Of a DNA stretch of 64,000 bases, positions 17,167 through 26,823 are shown one piece after another. The notes under the pieces are model-generated. The model saw only the letters and a program-made list of their open reading frames with translations, was not told the DNA's origin and ran no database searches. Both the position numbers and the translations under genes were made by a program. Position 1 is the stretch's first letter; every line of letters begins with the position of its first letter. Source of the DNA: Pseudomonas sp. NBRC 111124 (lineage in GTDB: Bacteria; Pseudomonadota; Gammaproteobacteria; Pseudomonadales; Pseudomonadaceae); the NCBI RefSeq assembly GCF_001320245.1, contig NZ_BCBA01000023.1, positions 25,310 through 89,309 on the forward strand, in the 5' to 3' direction.

Positions 17167-17684
17167 AGAGCGGGTCCTTTGAGCATGAGAGGTAGGCCGG
17201 CTACGGTCAGCACCACACGCTGGCAGCGTTCGGCAACAGCCTGGTGCAGCCAGCCGGCCAGGTCGACGTAACGGCGGGTCAGCTCGCCCATGGGCACCAC
17301 GCCCAAGCCGGTTTCGTTGCTGACCAGAATGATTGTGCCGGGCAGTCGCTCCAGGCAGTCGAGCAGTGCATCGCGCTCTGCGGCCAGCCGCTGCGGATCT
17401 TCGAGCATCAGCAGGTTGGTCAGCCACAAGGTCAGGCAGTCCACCAGCAGGCAGCGGCCTTCAGCGGCCTCTGCACGCAATACAGCAGCCAACGCCAACG
17501 GCTCTTCGATCAGCCCCCAGTCGGCTGGCCGACGTTGACGGTGCAGCCGCACGCGCTCGTTCATCTCACCGTCAAGCGGCTCGCTGGTGGCGATGTAGGT
17601 GACCGGCAGACCGCTGTCGCTGGCCAGTTGTTCGGCCAGGCGGCTCTTGCCCGAACGAGCGCCGCCGAGGATCAGGTTGCGCAT
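17163..17684 (-). CDS. cobU: Adenosylcobinamide kinase / guanylyltransferase (CobU)
   Basis: This bifunctional enzyme phosphorylates adenosylcobinamide and then transfers GMP to give adenosylcobinamide-GDP. The 173-residue protein starts [14 protein letters not shown] with the P-loop at residues 8-15. It also shows [15 protein letters not shown] (the guanylylated-His region), [12 protein letters not shown] and [21 protein letters not shown], all family signatures. The preceding 99 in-frame codons are a shadow of cobQ. The gene starts one base past the cobQ stop and ends overlapping cobT. Confidence 0.95.
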   Translation of the reverse strand: MRNLILGGARSGKSRLAEQLASDSGLPVTYIATSEPLDGEMNERVRLHRQRRPADWGLIEEPLALAAVLRAEAAEGRCLLVDCLTLWLTNLLMLEDPQRLAAERDALLDCLERLPGTIILVSNETGLGVVPMGELTRRYVDLAGWLHQAVAERCQRVVLTVAGLPLMLKGPAL

Positions 17685-17685
17685 G

Positions 17686-19140
17686 TCAGGCAACTCCACA
17701 AAGCGTGCGCAGGTGCGCGGTATCGAGGTGCGCTTCCACCAGGTCGGCCAGGCGCTCGATGTCACGCTCGCGCAGGGCCTCGTAGTCGATGGCCTGCACA
17801 TGCTCCAGCCCCGCCCAGCGCAGCAGCGCGGCACAGGACTGGCTGCCCTCGAACAGGCCGTGAAGGTAGGTGGCGAGGATCTGGCCATCGGCACTGACAG
17901 CGCCGTCGCAGCGGCCATCGGCGAGCTGCACGGCGGGCTGTTCCAACGCAGGGCCTGTGGTAACGCCGGCATGAATTTCATAACCGGCGACCGGCGCGGC
18001 TTCCAGGTTCAGGGTCCCGGCAACGTTGCGCAGTTGCTTGTCGGCTTCGAGCACCGTCTGGTAATCGAACAGGCCAAGCCCTGGGCTGGAACCGGCAGCG
18101 CCCTCCAGGCCAAGCGGGTCATGCACTTCACGGCCGAGCATCTGCAGGCCACCGCAGATGCCGATCAACTTGCCGCCATAGCGCAGATGCCGCTCGATGG
18201 CCTTGTCCCAGCCACGCTCGCGCAGTTGCGCCAGGTCGCCGCGCACGCTCTTCGAGCCGGGCAGGATGATCAGGTCGGCGGCTGGAATGGGCTGGCCCGG
18301 GCCGATGAACTGCAGGTCGACCTGCGGGTGCAGGCGCAGCGGGTCGAAATCGGTGTGGTTGCTGATGCGCGGCAACACCGGGACGATCACCTTGAGCACG
18401 CGCTCCTGCTTGGCGCCCTGGCGGATGTCGATGCCATCCTCGGCTTCCAGGTGCAGGTCGGTGACGTAGGGCAGCACGCCCAGCACGGGTTTGCCGGTGC
18501 GCTGCTCCAGCCAGTCCAGGCCCGGCTGCAGCAGCGCGATGTCACCGCGGAAGCGATTGATGACGAAGCCCTTGACCCGCGCCTGCTCGCTCGGCGAGAG
18601 CAGCTCCAGGGTGCCGACCAGATGGGCAAACACCCCACCGCGGTTAATGTCGGCCACCAGGATCACCGGGCAGTCGACCGCCTCGGCGAAGCCCATGTTG
18701 GCGATGTCGCCGGCGCGCAGGTTGATCTCGGCCGGCGAGCCGGCGCCTTCGACCATCACCACCGGGTAGGCCGCACTGAGGCGCTGGTGCGAGGCCAGTA
18801 CCGCCTGCATGGCGACAGCCTTGTAGTCGTGATAGGCCACCGCGTTCATGCTGGTGACTGCGCGACCGTGGATGATCACCTGGGCGCCCGTGTCGCTGTT
18901 GGGCTTGAGCAGCACCGGGTTCATGTCGGTGTGCGGCGCCAGTCGGCAGGCCTGGGCCTGTACCGCCTGGGCGCGACCGATTTCGCCACCGTCGGCGGTG
19001 ACGGCGCTGTTGAGCGCCATGTTCTGTGGTTTGAACGGCACTACGCCAACACCCTGGCGCAACAGCCAGCGGCACAAGGCGGTGACCAGCGTGCTCTTGC
19101 CGGCATCGGAGGTGGTGCCTTGCACCATGAGGGTAGTCAT
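17686..19140 (-). CDS. cobQ: Adenosylcobyric acid synthase (CobQ)
   Basis: CobQ amidates the b, d, e and g side chains of the corrin ring using glutamine and ATP. The 484 residues comprise an N-terminal dethiobiotin-synthetase-like ATP domain ([19 protein letters not shown], then [10 protein letters not shown]). The second part is a class I glutamine amidotransferase domain with the nucleophile Cys in [12 protein letters not shown] and a late His in [10 protein letters not shown]. The length fits the family. The start overlaps the upstream threonine-phosphate decarboxylase stop by four bases. Confidence 0.95.
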   Translation of the reverse strand: MTTLMVQGTTSDAGKSTLVTALCRWLLRQGVGVVPFKPQNMALNSAVTADGGEIGRAQAVQAQACRLAPHTDMNPVLLKPNSDTGAQVIIHGRAVTSMNAVAYHDYKAVAMQAVLASHQRLSAAYPVVMVEGAGSPAEINLRAGDIANMGFAEAVDCPVILVADINRGGVFAHLVGTLELLSPSEQARVKGFVINRFRGDIALLQPGLDWLEQRTGKPVLGVLPYVTDLHLEAEDGIDIRQGAKQERVLKVIVPVLPRISNHTDFDPLRLHPQVDLQFIGPGQPIPAADLIILPGSKSVRGDLAQLRERGWDKAIERHLRYGGKLIGICGGLQMLGREVHDPLGLEGAAGSSPGLGLFDYQTVLEADKQLRNVAGTLNLEAAPVAGYEIHAGVTTGPALEQPAVQLADGRCDGAVSADGQILATYLHGLFEGSQSCAALLRWAGLEHVQAIDYEALRERDIERLADLVEAHLDTAHLRTLCGVA

Positions 19141-20129
19141 GCCGTTTCCTTCTGGTAATCAGTCAGGGCCTGGGCCAGGCGCTGCTCGTGCGCGGCATTT
19201 GCCGGCAGGCCCAGGCGCACAGCGGCTGGCTGCTCGAACAGGCGTACGAGGATGCCGCGGTGGGCGAGAAAGTCATGCAGCTGGGCAGCACGCTCGCTGC
19301 GCACATACTGGAACAGGTCGCAGCCGCCAGTGGGCGCCATACCGCAACCCTGCAGCAGCGCCGCCAGGCGTTGACTGGCCTGGGCGCAGCGTTCTATTTG
19401 GGCGTGATGTGCAGCGTGGTCGGCAAAGCAGGCTTGCGCCAGCACCCGCGTCGGGCCACTGACGGTCCAGGGCCCGAGCAGCTCGGCAAGGCGCTGCAAC
19501 AACGGTGGTTCAGCCACTACGCAGCCTAAGCGCACGCCGGCCAGGCCAAAGAACTTGCCAAACGAGCGCAGCACGATCAGGCCCGGCCGCTCGGCGCAAT
19601 GCGCCACGCTGTGTTCGGGCGTGTTGTCCATGAAGGCCTCATCGACCAGTAGCCAGCCGCCGCGCTCGGCGAGACGCGCATGCCAGGCCAGTAGCCGCTC
19701 AGGCGACACACGCCGCCCGGTCGGGTTGTTCGGATTGACCAGCACCAACACGTCGAGCTGATCAAGCTCCGCTTCAACCTGGTTTTCATCCAGCTCGATC
19801 AGCGGGTGCCCTGCCCGCTGCCAGGCATGCGTGTGCTCGGCGTAACACGGCGTCAGCACGCCAACGCGCCCAACGGGGCGCAGCAGGGGCAAGGCCTGGA
19901 TTGCCGCCTGCGAGCCTGCCACCGGCAGCAGGTGCTGCACACCGTAATAGCGCCGCGCAGCGTCTTCGAGACCGTCGTCGGTTTCTGGCAGGCGCGCCCA
20001 GGCATCCAGCGGGATGGGAGGAATCGGGTAGGGCCAAGGGGCAATGCCGCTGGACAGGTCCAGCCAGTCTTCGCGGGCGATACCGTATTGCCGCACCGCT
20101 CGCAGCAGGCGGCCACCGTGTTCAAGCAT
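19137..20129 (-). CDS. cobD: L-threonine-O-3-phosphate decarboxylase (CobD-type PLP enzyme)
   Basis: This PLP enzyme makes (R)-1-aminopropan-2-ol phosphate, the linker of the nucleotide loop. The 330-residue protein is a class I/II aminotransferase fold with [29 protein letters not shown] and the PLP-lysine motif [15 protein letters not shown]. The N terminus ([15 protein letters not shown]) matches the family pattern HGG. It is shorter than Salmonella CobD, as in other pseudomonads. The start overlaps the synthase stop by eight bases. In P. denitrificans naming it is CobC. Confidence 0.92.
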   Translation of the reverse strand: MLEHGGRLLRAVRQYGIAREDWLDLSSGIAPWPYPIPPIPLDAWARLPETDDGLEDAARRYYGVQHLLPVAGSQAAIQALPLLRPVGRVGVLTPCYAEHTHAWQRAGHPLIELDENQVEAELDQLDVLVLVNPNNPTGRRVSPERLLAWHARLAERGGWLLVDEAFMDNTPEHSVAHCAERPGLIVLRSFGKFFGLAGVRLGCVVAEPPLLQRLAELLGPWTVSGPTRVLAQACFADHAAHHAQIERCAQASQRLAALLQGCGMAPTGGCDLFQYVRSERAAQLHDFLAHRGILVRLFEQPAAVRLGLPANAAHEQRLAQALTDYQKETA

Positions 20130-21030
20130 TCAGATAGGCTCCCACGCAGATCAACAGCACCCACAACCAGACGCCACGCTGCACCAGGCTCCAGCCGCGC
20201 TCGATGGCATCGGCATCGGCCACCGGCCCTTCACCCAGGCGCGGGCGCTCGTGCAATTCGCCGTGGTACACCGCCGGGCCGCCAAGCTCAACGCCCAGCG
20301 CACCGGCACCGGAAGCCATCACCGGCCCGGCGTTGGGGCTGTCCCACAGCGGCGCCTGCCTGCGCCAGCAGGCCAGAGCCAGGCGCGTCTTGCCAAGCAG
20401 CGCGTAGGTCAACGCCACCAGCCTGGCGGGAATATAGTTCAGCACATCGTCGATGCGCGCCGCGCACCAGCCGAAGCGCTCGAAGCGTTCGTTACGGTAG
20501 CCCCACATGGCGTCCAGGGTATTGCTCAGGCGGTACAGCACCACACCCGGCGCACCGGCCACGACGAACCAGAACAGCGCAGCGAACACCGCATCGCTGC
20601 CGTTCTCCAGCACCGATTCGGTGGCTGCGCGAGCCACCGCAGGCTCGTCCAGCTCGCGGGTTTCGCGGCTGACCAGGTAGCCAACACGGCGCCGCGCTTC
20701 TTCCAGATCGCCCTGGCGCAAGGCGTTGGCCACCGGCAGCACATGCTCGCCGAGGCTGCGCAAGCCGAGGGCGCAATACAGCGCCAGCACATCCACCAGC
20801 CAGCCGACAAAGGGCAGCCAGGACAGGATCAGCGCCACCAGGGTCAGCGGTACCACGGCCAGGAACCAAGCGCTCACGCCATGGCTGCGCCAGCCGCGTC
20901 CGCCGGCATTCAAGCGCCGCTCCAGGCTCGATGCCAGGTTGCCGAAGCCCACCAGCGGGTGCCGACGTTGCGGCTCACCCAGCAGCGCATCCAGGGCCAC
21001 ACCGGCCACGGTCAGCAAGGCGACACTCAT
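20122..21030 (-). CDS. cbiB: Adenosylcobinamide-phosphate synthase (CbiB)
   Basis: This is a membrane enzyme that attaches aminopropanol phosphate to adenosylcobyric acid. The 302 residues have several hydrophobic helices and the family motifs [18 protein letters not shown] near the N terminus, [29 protein letters not shown] in the middle, and [15 protein letters not shown]. The start [10 protein letters not shown] was preferred because it forms an ATGA overlap with bluB; five further codons in frame (MGRAP) are possible. In many Pseudomonas annotations this gene is called cobD. Confidence 0.93.
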   Translation of the reverse strand: MSVALLTVAGVALDALLGEPQRRHPLVGFGNLASSLERRLNAGGRGWRSHGVSAWFLAVVPLTLVALILSWLPFVGWLVDVLALYCALGLRSLGEHVLPVANALRQGDLEEARRRVGYLVSRETRELDEPAVARAATESVLENGSDAVFAALFWFVVAGAPGVVLYRLSNTLDAMWGYRNERFERFGWCAARIDDVLNYIPARLVALTYALLGKTRLALACWRRQAPLWDSPNAGPVMASGAGALGVELGGPAVYHGELHERPRLGEGPVADADAIERGWSLVQRGVWLWVLLICVGAYLNA

Positions 21031-21677
21031 GGGCGCTCTCCCCATTGGTTCTCGAACAACATGTCACTCAAAGGGCGTTCCTCGGCCCAGTTTTCCTGGA
21101 CCAGCATGGGCTGCGCGTAGAACTCGGTGACCGGTCCCAGGCACAGCACCGCCACCGGTTTGGCCCCGGCGGGCATGCCCAGCAGCGCACCCAGGGCCTG
21201 CGGGTCGAACAGCGAGACCCAGCCCAGCCCCAGGCCTTCGGCACGGGCCGCCAGCCACATGTTCTGGATCGCGCAGGCCAATGAAGCCAGGTCCATCTCC
21301 GGCAAGGTGCGGCGGCCGAAGATGTGCGGCTCGCGGTTGTCCATCAACGCCGCGACCAGCACTTCGGCGCAGTCGCTGATGCCCTCGACCTTGAGCTTCA
21401 TGAACTCATCGGCACGTTCGCCCAGCGCTTCGGCAGTGCGCACCCGCTCCTCTTCGACCAGGGCCTGAATACGCCCGCGCAGCTCGCGCCGAGTGATGCG
21501 GATGAAGCGCCAGGGTTGCATCAGACCGACACTGGGCGCCTGGTGCGCAGCAGCCAGCAGGCGGCCGAGCAGCTCCGGCGCGACCGTACCCCCGGCAAAG
21601 TGGCGCATGTCGCGGCGCTCACCGATCGCGCGGTAGATCGCAGTGCGCTCGGCAGCGCTGTAGGCGTGATCGCTCAT
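21027..21677 (-). CDS. bluB: 5,6-dimethylbenzimidazole synthase (BluB)
   Basis: BluB breaks down reduced FMN with oxygen to form the lower ligand DMB, an aerobic reaction. The 216-residue nitroreductase-fold protein has the N-terminal flavin-binding segment [36 protein letters not shown], and the C-terminal [21 protein letters not shown]. The presence of bluB shows this pathway makes its own lower ligand with O2. The start overlaps the cobB stop (ATGA). It is cytoplasmic. Confidence 0.94.
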   Translation of the reverse strand: MSDHAYSAAERTAIYRAIGERRDMRHFAGGTVAPELLGRLLAAAHQAPSVGLMQPWRFIRITRRELRGRIQALVEEERVRTAEALGERADEFMKLKVEGISDCAEVLVAALMDNREPHIFGRRTLPEMDLASLACAIQNMWLAARAEGLGLGWVSLFDPQALGALLGMPAGAKPVAVLCLGPVTEFYAQPMLVQENWAEERPLSDMLFENQWGERP

Positions 21678-22969
21678 GGTCGCAACAGCGCCGCCGCCGC
21701 ATCAGGGTTGGACGGGAAATAGAAATGCACGTAGGAGGCGGTCAGCCGGCCCAGTCGATACACCGCCTCGTTGCCACGCCCGCCGTTGGGGCTCAGGCCC
21801 CGGGCGATCGGCTCCAGCTCGGTGCTGGTCAGCGAGTGGTGGTAGGTGTGCCCGCGCAAGGTGCCTTCCGGCAGTTCCACGGCCTGCAATGCCAGGGCGG
21901 CCAAGCGCTTCTGCATGGTCGCCTCGCCCGGCAGCAGGCCGAGCAGTTCGGCACGCTCGCCAGCGACATCGGTCAGTGCATCGAGCAGGTACAGCATGCC
22001 GCCGCACTCGGCCAGCACCGGTTTGCCCTGGGTGTGATGGGCACGAATCGCTTCGCACATCGGCGTATTGGCAGCCAGTGCGTGGTGATGCAGTTCCGGG
22101 TAACCGCCTGGCAGATACAGGCTGTCCACTGCCGGCAGCTCGCGATCGTGCAGCGGCGAGAAGAACACTAGCTGCGCACCTTGGTCGCGCAGCAGGTCGA
22201 TGTTGGCGCCATAGGTGAAGGCGAACGCCTCGTCAAGGGCCACACCAATGCGCACTCCGCTCAGCGATGCTGCACACGGCTGTGGTTCAGGTGCGGCAAA
22301 GGCCACCGGTGGTGGCAAGGCGGCGTCGCAGCTGGCGCCGAGGGCTTCGGCGGCAGCATCCAGACGTGCGTCCAGGTCGTTCAGTTCACTGGCCTGGACC
22401 AGCCCCAAGTGGCGACTGGGCAACTCGATGCCGCGCTCGCGCGACAGGCCGCCGTACCAGCGCAGGCCCTCGGTCAGGCTGCCTTCGAGCAGTTGCGCGT
22501 GGCGCAGGCTGCCAACCCGGTTGGCCAGTACCCCGGCGAACGGCAGGTCGGGCTGATAACGCGCCAGGCCCAGGGCCAGAGCGCCGAAGGTCTGGGCCAT
22601 GGCCGTGCCGTCGATCACCGCCAGCACCGGCACGCCGAAGTGACGGGCCAGATCGGCGCTCGACGGGGTGCCGTCGAACAGGCCCATCACCCCTTCGATC
22701 AGAATCAGGTCAGCCTCTTCGGCGGCTTGCCACAACAGCCGACGGCTTTCTTCGGCACCGATCATCCACAGATCGAGCTGGTACACCGGCGCGCCACTGG
22801 CCCGCTCCAGGATCATCGGGTCGAGGAAATCGGGACCGCACTTGAACACCCGGACCTTACGCCCAAGGTTGCGGTGCAGGCGGGCCAAGGCTGCCGTCAC
22901 GGTGGTCTTGCCTTGGCCCGAAGCTGGTGCTGCGATCAGCACCGCCGGGCAGCTGCGCGTTGCACTCAC
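21674..22969 (-). CDS. cobB: Hydrogenobyrinate/cobyrinate a,c-diamide synthase (CobB)
   Basis: The enzyme amidates side chains a and c with glutamine and ATP. The 431-residue protein has an N-terminal P-loop (LIAAPASGQGKTTVTAAL) and a C-terminal amidotransferase domain with the Cys of LAECGGMLYLLDAL and the late His region RGHTYHHSL. Translation starts with GTG and overlaps the cobO stop (GTGA), another coupled junction. Whether the substrate is hydrogenobyrinate or cobyrinate depends on the early route, which is outside the window. Confidence 0.93.
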   Translation of the reverse strand: MSATRSCPAVLIAAPASGQGKTTVTAALARLHRNLGRKVRVFKCGPDFLDPMILERASGAPVYQLDLWMIGAEESRRLLWQAAEEADLILIEGVMGLFDGTPSSADLARHFGVPVLAVIDGTAMAQTFGALALGLARYQPDLPFAGVLANRVGSLRHAQLLEGSLTEGLRWYGGLSRERGIELPSRHLGLVQASELNDLDARLDAAAEALGASCDAALPPPVAFAAPEPQPCAASLSGVRIGVALDEAFAFTYGANIDLLRDQGAQLVFFSPLHDRELPAVDSLYLPGGYPELHHHALAANTPMCEAIRAHHTQGKPVLAECGGMLYLLDALTDVAGERAELLGLLPGEATMQKRLAALALQAVELPEGTLRGHTYHHSLTSTELEPIARGLSPNGGRGNEAVYRLGRLTASYVHFYFPSNPDAAAALLRP

Positions 22970-23577
22970 AGCTCAACGCCCTTCTGCGCGCGGATACCGG
23001 CCTGGAAGGCGTGCTTGAGCATGCCCATCTCGGTGACGGTATCGGCCAGCTCGATCATTTCAGGCTTGGCTGCGCGACCGGTGACGATCACATGCTGCAT
23101 CGGTGGTCGGCCCTGAATGTCACTCAGTACCTGATCGAGGTCGAGGTAGCCGTGCTTGAGGGCGATATTCAACTCGTCGAGCACCACGAACTGCACGCTC
23201 GGGTCTTGCAGCAACTGGCGCGAGACCGCCCAGGCCGCTTCGGCTGCAGCGATATCGCGCTGGCGGTCCTGGGTCTCCCAGGTGAAGCCCTCGCCCATCA
23301 CGTGGTAGCGCACCTGCTCGGGGAAACGGCGAAAGAACAGCTCCTCGCCGGTGCTGTTGCGGCCCTTGATGAACTGCACCACACCGCACTGCATGCCGTG
23401 GCCCAGGGCCCGGGCAAGCATGCCAAAGGCCGAGCTGCTCTTGCCCTTGCCGTTACCGGTGAGCACCAGCAGCAGGCCGCATTCATTGGGGGAGTTGGCA
23501 ATGCGCTCGTCGATGACCGCCTTCTTGCGCTGCATGCGCGCCAAGTGGCGTTCGTCGCGGTCGGTGGGTTCGCTCAT
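22966..23577 (-). CDS. cobO: Cob(I)yrinic acid a,c-diamide adenosyltransferase (CobO)
   Basis: CobO transfers the adenosyl group from ATP to reduced corrinoid. The 203-residue protein contains the P-loop LLVLTGNGKGKSSSAFGMLARALGHG, VQFIKG, and the segments VVLDELNIALKHGYLDLDQVL and HVIVTGRAA typical of the CobA/CobO/BtuR group. The start MSEPTDRDERH has GGAGAACC upstream; an in-frame extension of 33 codons has no similarity and overlaps the leader. It is the first gene of the operon, behind the cobalamin riboswitch. Confidence 0.95.
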   Translation of the reverse strand: MSEPTDRDERHLARMQRKKAVIDERIANSPNECGLLLVLTGNGKGKSSSAFGMLARALGHGMQCGVVQFIKGRNSTGEELFFRRFPEQVRYHVMGEGFTWETQDRQRDIAAAEAAWAVSRQLLQDPSVQFVVLDELNIALKHGYLDLDQVLSDIQGRPPMQHVIVTGRAAKPEMIELADTVTEMGMLKHAFQAGIRAQKGVEL

Positions 23578-23699
23578 GAAGGTTCTCCGCAGGCTGACGC
23601 CACGTGAACAGGGGCGACAGGTAATAGGCGGGCAGACGGAGAACGCGCAGGAGCCATGGCCGCAGCCACGGTGCACCGCGCATCACCCTCCGTGATGCC

Positions 23700-23925
23700 G
23701 TTGGCAGTATCAGGCCGGTCTCCGGGCTCGTGAGCGGGCAATCGGCCCTGGCCTGCGCGCCTTCCCGGGTAACTGTACCCAGTGGCCCTGCGCGGCCGCT
23801 ACTCACCTACCGTTGCGGGGGCAGCGCCGGAATCGCGCCATGCTGGCGACCACCGGCTTCCCAGTTTCACCCTGCCCAGTGGGGGCTGGCAGGGCACCTG
23901 AAACACGCCGCGAAGGTTAGAGGGT
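23700..23925 (-). promoter_or_regulatory. Cobalamin riboswitch
   Basis: Read on the minus strand, the leader of cobO shows the B12 box AGCCCGGAGACCGGCC (plus-strand positions 23713-23728), the conserved GGTGCC near 23895, the stretch CCCCCGCAACGGTAGG in the centre, and several GC-rich paired stems. These are the parts of an adenosylcobalamin-type riboswitch. It would lower expression of the ten-gene operon when cobalamin is plentiful. About 120 bases separate its 3' end from the cobO start. I do not see an obvious U-tract terminator, so control of translation initiation is possible. Confidence 0.93.
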
Positions 23926-24082
23926 TGCACCGGGAGCGTCAATCGAACGGGGCCTTTTACTTCGGCAGAACTGGCCTGGGACAATGGCCGATCCGTCAGG
24001 TTGTGCCACACTGACATCAGTGATATCACATAGCCATCACTTTGCACTGAACGCGATCACAACGATAACAGGAGTGCGCAGT

Positions 24083-24661
24083 ATGCAAGGCCAGATCATC
24101 AACAACCCGAACCTGGAATTTCTGCAGCCAGTACTGGAGCGCTGGGTCGATTGCATCGACCGCTTCAACCAGTTCAATGGCGATGCCGAGGCCCCGTACT
24201 GGCATGGCAGCGCCGCCAACATCGGCATGCTCGCCGCAGCCGCCTGGCAGGCCGAGCTGACGGCACTGCCTCAGTTTGCCAGCAAGAAGCAGCGTGACGA
24301 GGGCGACCAGGAGGGGCGCTGCGATCTGTCGATCTGCAGCGCCGATGAGGCACTCTACCTGAGCGTGAGCCAGCGCTGGCCAACAATCGCCCGGCTGGAC
24401 ATGGCAACGGCCCTGCAGGAAACCGCCACCCTCGCCCGCCAGGTGGCCTACCCCAGCCAGCTGAAAGCCGGGGCGCTGTTCGTCACCCCCTGGAAGGCGG
24501 GCCAGCATGCCAGCCCGGAAGAACTGCAGGACCTGGTCGATGACCTGCAAAAGCATACGGCCTGCGCCATCGCCTGGTACTTTCCCTACGCTTATCGCAA
24601 GTTGCACAACGAGCTGGGCCAGTATTTCCCGGGGGTGGCGCTGCTATTGAAGCAGGCCTGA
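24083..24661 (+). CDS. Protein of unknown function (192 aa)
   Basis: I do not recognise a family. The protein is soluble-looking, with no signal peptide or membrane helix, and contains aromatic and acidic residues (PVLERWVDCIDRFNQFNGDAEAPYWHGSAANIGMLAAAAWQ). The segment SKKQRDEGDQEGRCDLSICSADEALYLSVSQRWP could form a beta strand region, and the C terminus WYFPYAYRKLHNELGQYFPGVALLLKQ is helical. The start follows AACAGGAG. It reads away from the riboswitch and ends three bases before the convergent dehydrogenase gene. Codon use is like that of the flanks. Confidence 0.7.
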   Translation: MQGQIINNPNLEFLQPVLERWVDCIDRFNQFNGDAEAPYWHGSAANIGMLAAAAWQAELTALPQFASKKQRDEGDQEGRCDLSICSADEALYLSVSQRWPTIARLDMATALQETATLARQVAYPSQLKAGALFVTPWKAGQHASPEELQDLVDDLQKHTACAIAWYFPYAYRKLHNELGQYFPGVALLLKQA

Positions 24662-24663
24662 GC

Positions 24664-25722
24664 TCAGCGACGAATCAGCGCCAGTACCGCATCGGTGACT
24701 TCGCGAGTAGTCGCTTTGCCACCCAAGTCTGGCGTGTGCAGGCCACTTTCTGTCACCGCTTCGATGGCTGCCATCAGCTCGCGCGCGGCGGCGGCTTCAC
24801 CCAAGTGTTCAAGCATCATCACCGCAGTCCAGAAGGTCGCGATCGGGTTGGCCACGCCCTTGCCGGTGATATCGAAGGCCGATCCGTGGATCGGTTCGAA
24901 CATCGACGGGAATTCGCGGCTCGGGTTGAGGTTGGCGGTGGGTGCAATGCCCAGGCTGCCGGACAGCGCGGCGGCCAGGTCCGAGAGAATGTCGGCATGC
25001 AGGTTGGTTGCCACCACCACATCCAGCTGCTCGGGCTTGAGCACCATGGTGGTGGTCACGGCATCCACCAGTTCACGGGTGGTGCGCACATCCGGATAAT
25101 CCTTGGCCACTTCGGCGAACACCTCGTCCCACAGCACCATGCCGTGGCGCTGGGCATTGGACTTGGTCACCAGCGTCAGGTGCTTGGCCGGACGCGTGCG
25201 GGCCAGTTCGAAGGCGAAGCGGTGGATGCGCTCCACGCCCACGCGGGTGAAGGTCGAGACCTCGGTTGCCACCTCGATGGGCAGGCCCTGATGCACCCGG
25301 CCACCGCTGCCGGCGTACTCGCCTTCCGAGTTTTCGCGCACGATCACCCAGTCGATTGCCTTGCCCTTGGCCAGCGGGCTGGTAACGCCAGGCAGCACGC
25401 GTGCCGGGCGCACGTTGGCGTACTGGTCGAAGCCTTGGCAGATCGGCAGGCGCAGGCCCCACAAAGACACATGATCGGGCACCTCCTGGCTGCCCACCGC
25501 GCCGAAGAAGATGGCATCAAACGCCTTGAGCGATGCCAGGCCACCCTCGGGAATGTACTGGCCCTCACGCAGGTAACGTTCTGAACCCCAGTCGAAGTGA
25601 GCGAACTCGAGACCGAAGGTGCCGCACTTGGCAGCCAGCGCCTGCAGCACTTCCACGCCTGCAGCAATCACTTCGACGCCGATGCCGTCACCCGGGATGG
25701 CGGCGATCTTGTAGTTGTTCAT
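24664..25722 (-). CDS. dmlA: D-malate / tartrate dehydrogenase family (DmlA-like)
   Basis: This is an NAD-dependent beta-decarboxylating dehydrogenase of the isopropylmalate/isocitrate family. The 352 residues begin MNNYKIAAIPGDGIGVEV and include DYVNR-type substrate residues in QYANVRPARVLPG, VIVRENSEGEYAGSGG, the Lys/Asn region LVTKSNAQRHGMVLWDEV, VVATNLHADILSDLAAALSGSLGIAPTANLNP, and the NAD site EPIHGSAFDITGKGVANPIATFW. This pattern fits D-malate/tartrate dehydrogenases better than LeuB. The upstream 25 codons in frame were left out. A divergent LysR regulator gene lies 124 bp away, as for dmlA/dmlR. Confidence 0.88.
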   Translation of the reverse strand: MNNYKIAAIPGDGIGVEVIAAGVEVLQALAAKCGTFGLEFAHFDWGSERYLREGQYIPEGGLASLKAFDAIFFGAVGSQEVPDHVSLWGLRLPICQGFDQYANVRPARVLPGVTSPLAKGKAIDWVIVRENSEGEYAGSGGRVHQGLPIEVATEVSTFTRVGVERIHRFAFELARTRPAKHLTLVTKSNAQRHGMVLWDEVFAEVAKDYPDVRTTRELVDAVTTTMVLKPEQLDVVVATNLHADILSDLAAALSGSLGIAPTANLNPSREFPSMFEPIHGSAFDITGKGVANPIATFWTAVMMLEHLGEAAAARELMAAIEAVTESGLHTPDLGGKATTREVTDAVLALIRR

Positions 25723-25807
25723 GTCTCGACTCCCATGCTTGTGGTGGCCCGCCGGGCTTGTATCGGCGGGGATGGGGCGAGTATATGTAGTGAACACAGG
25801 GCAGCAG

Positions 25808-25844
25808 TTAACCCTGGATCATGTCTTAAGTAACCATGGGTTAA
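25808..25844. promoter_or_regulatory. Inverted repeat between dmlA-like and LysR genes
   Basis: The arms TTAACCCTGG (25808-25817) and CCATGGGTTAA (25834-25844) are complementary apart from one inserted base. They sit directly before the LysR start and within the divergent spacer. This is the expected place for a LysR-type regulatory site controlling both genes. Confidence 0.6.
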
Positions 25845-25846
25845 TG

Positions 25847-26764
25847 ATGAATCCGACACAGGACTTGGGCTTCTTTCACCTGCTGGCCAAGCAAGGCAGC
25901 CTGGCCGCCACCGCACGCGAGCTGGGCGTGACCCCGCCTGCGGTGAGCAAGCGCCTGGCCGCACTGGAGGCACGCCTGGGTATACGCCTGGTCAACCGCA
26001 CCACCCGCTCCATGAGCCTGACCGCCGAGGGCGAGCTGTATTTCGCCCATGCCGCGCGGATCCTCGCTCAGGTCGACGAAGTGGAGCAGTTGATCGGCCA
26101 GCACCGTGCCGAGCCCAAGGGGCTGATCCGGGTCAACGCTTCGCTGGGCTTCGGCCGCCGCTACATCGGCCCGGCACTGGCCGACTTCTATGCCCGTCAC
26201 CCCGACATCGAAGTCCAGCTGGAAATCAGCGACCATCCGCTGGACCTGGCCAGCCACGGCTTCGACTTGGGCATTCGTTTCGGCAGCCTGCCGGATGCAT
26301 CCTTCCACGCGCGCAAGATCGCCTCCAACCGCCGCCTGCTGTGTGCCTCGCCGCTGTATCTGGAGAAGCACGGCACACCCCAGAGGCTGGCGGACCTGTC
26401 CCAGCACAACTGCATTTTCCTGCGGCAGAACGAATCGCCCTGTGGCGTGTGGACCTTCACCAATGGCGGTCGCACCCAGAACATCAAGGTGCGCGGCGCA
26501 CTGAGCTGCAATGACGGTGAGGTGGCGTTGAATTGGGCATTGCAGGGCCACGGCATCCTGCTTCGGGCTGAATGGGACATTGCCCGCTACGTGCGCAGCG
26601 GGCGCCTGCGCCTGCTGCTGGAAGACCAGACGCCAACCCGTGCCGATGTCTACGCGGTGTATCCGCAACAGCTGCACCTGTCGGCACGGGTACGGCGCCT
26701 GATCGACTTTCTCATCGAGCGTTTCGAGCGTATCGACCATCTGGACCTGGAGGACATCTACTGA
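25847..26764 (+). CDS. LysR-family regulator of the dehydrogenase gene (DmlR-like)
   Basis: This is a 305-residue transcription regulator. The helix-turn-helix region (about residues 1-60) reads AKQGSLAATARELGVTPPAVSKRLAALEARLGIRLVNRTTRSMSLTAEG. An effector-binding domain follows, with FGRRYIGPALADFYARHPDIEVQLEISD and CGVWTF near the middle. A start one codon earlier (25844) is equally open; the annotated ATG avoids overlapping the dyad. It probably activates the divergent dehydrogenase gene in response to D-malate or tartrate; the effector is inferred from context only. Confidence 0.85.
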   Translation: MNPTQDLGFFHLLAKQGSLAATARELGVTPPAVSKRLAALEARLGIRLVNRTTRSMSLTAEGELYFAHAARILAQVDEVEQLIGQHRAEPKGLIRVNASLGFGRRYIGPALADFYARHPDIEVQLEISDHPLDLASHGFDLGIRFGSLPDASFHARKIASNRRLLCASPLYLEKHGTPQRLADLSQHNCIFLRQNESPCGVWTFTNGGRTQNIKVRGALSCNDGEVALNWALQGHGILLRAEWDIARYVRSGRLRLLLEDQTPTRADVYAVYPQQLHLSARVRRLIDFLIERFERIDHLDLEDIY

Positions 26765-26823
26765 ACGGCATCCGCGAACTCCCGCCGGGAAAAAGCACCG
26801 GCGACAGCGCCGGCCGGCTCAGT

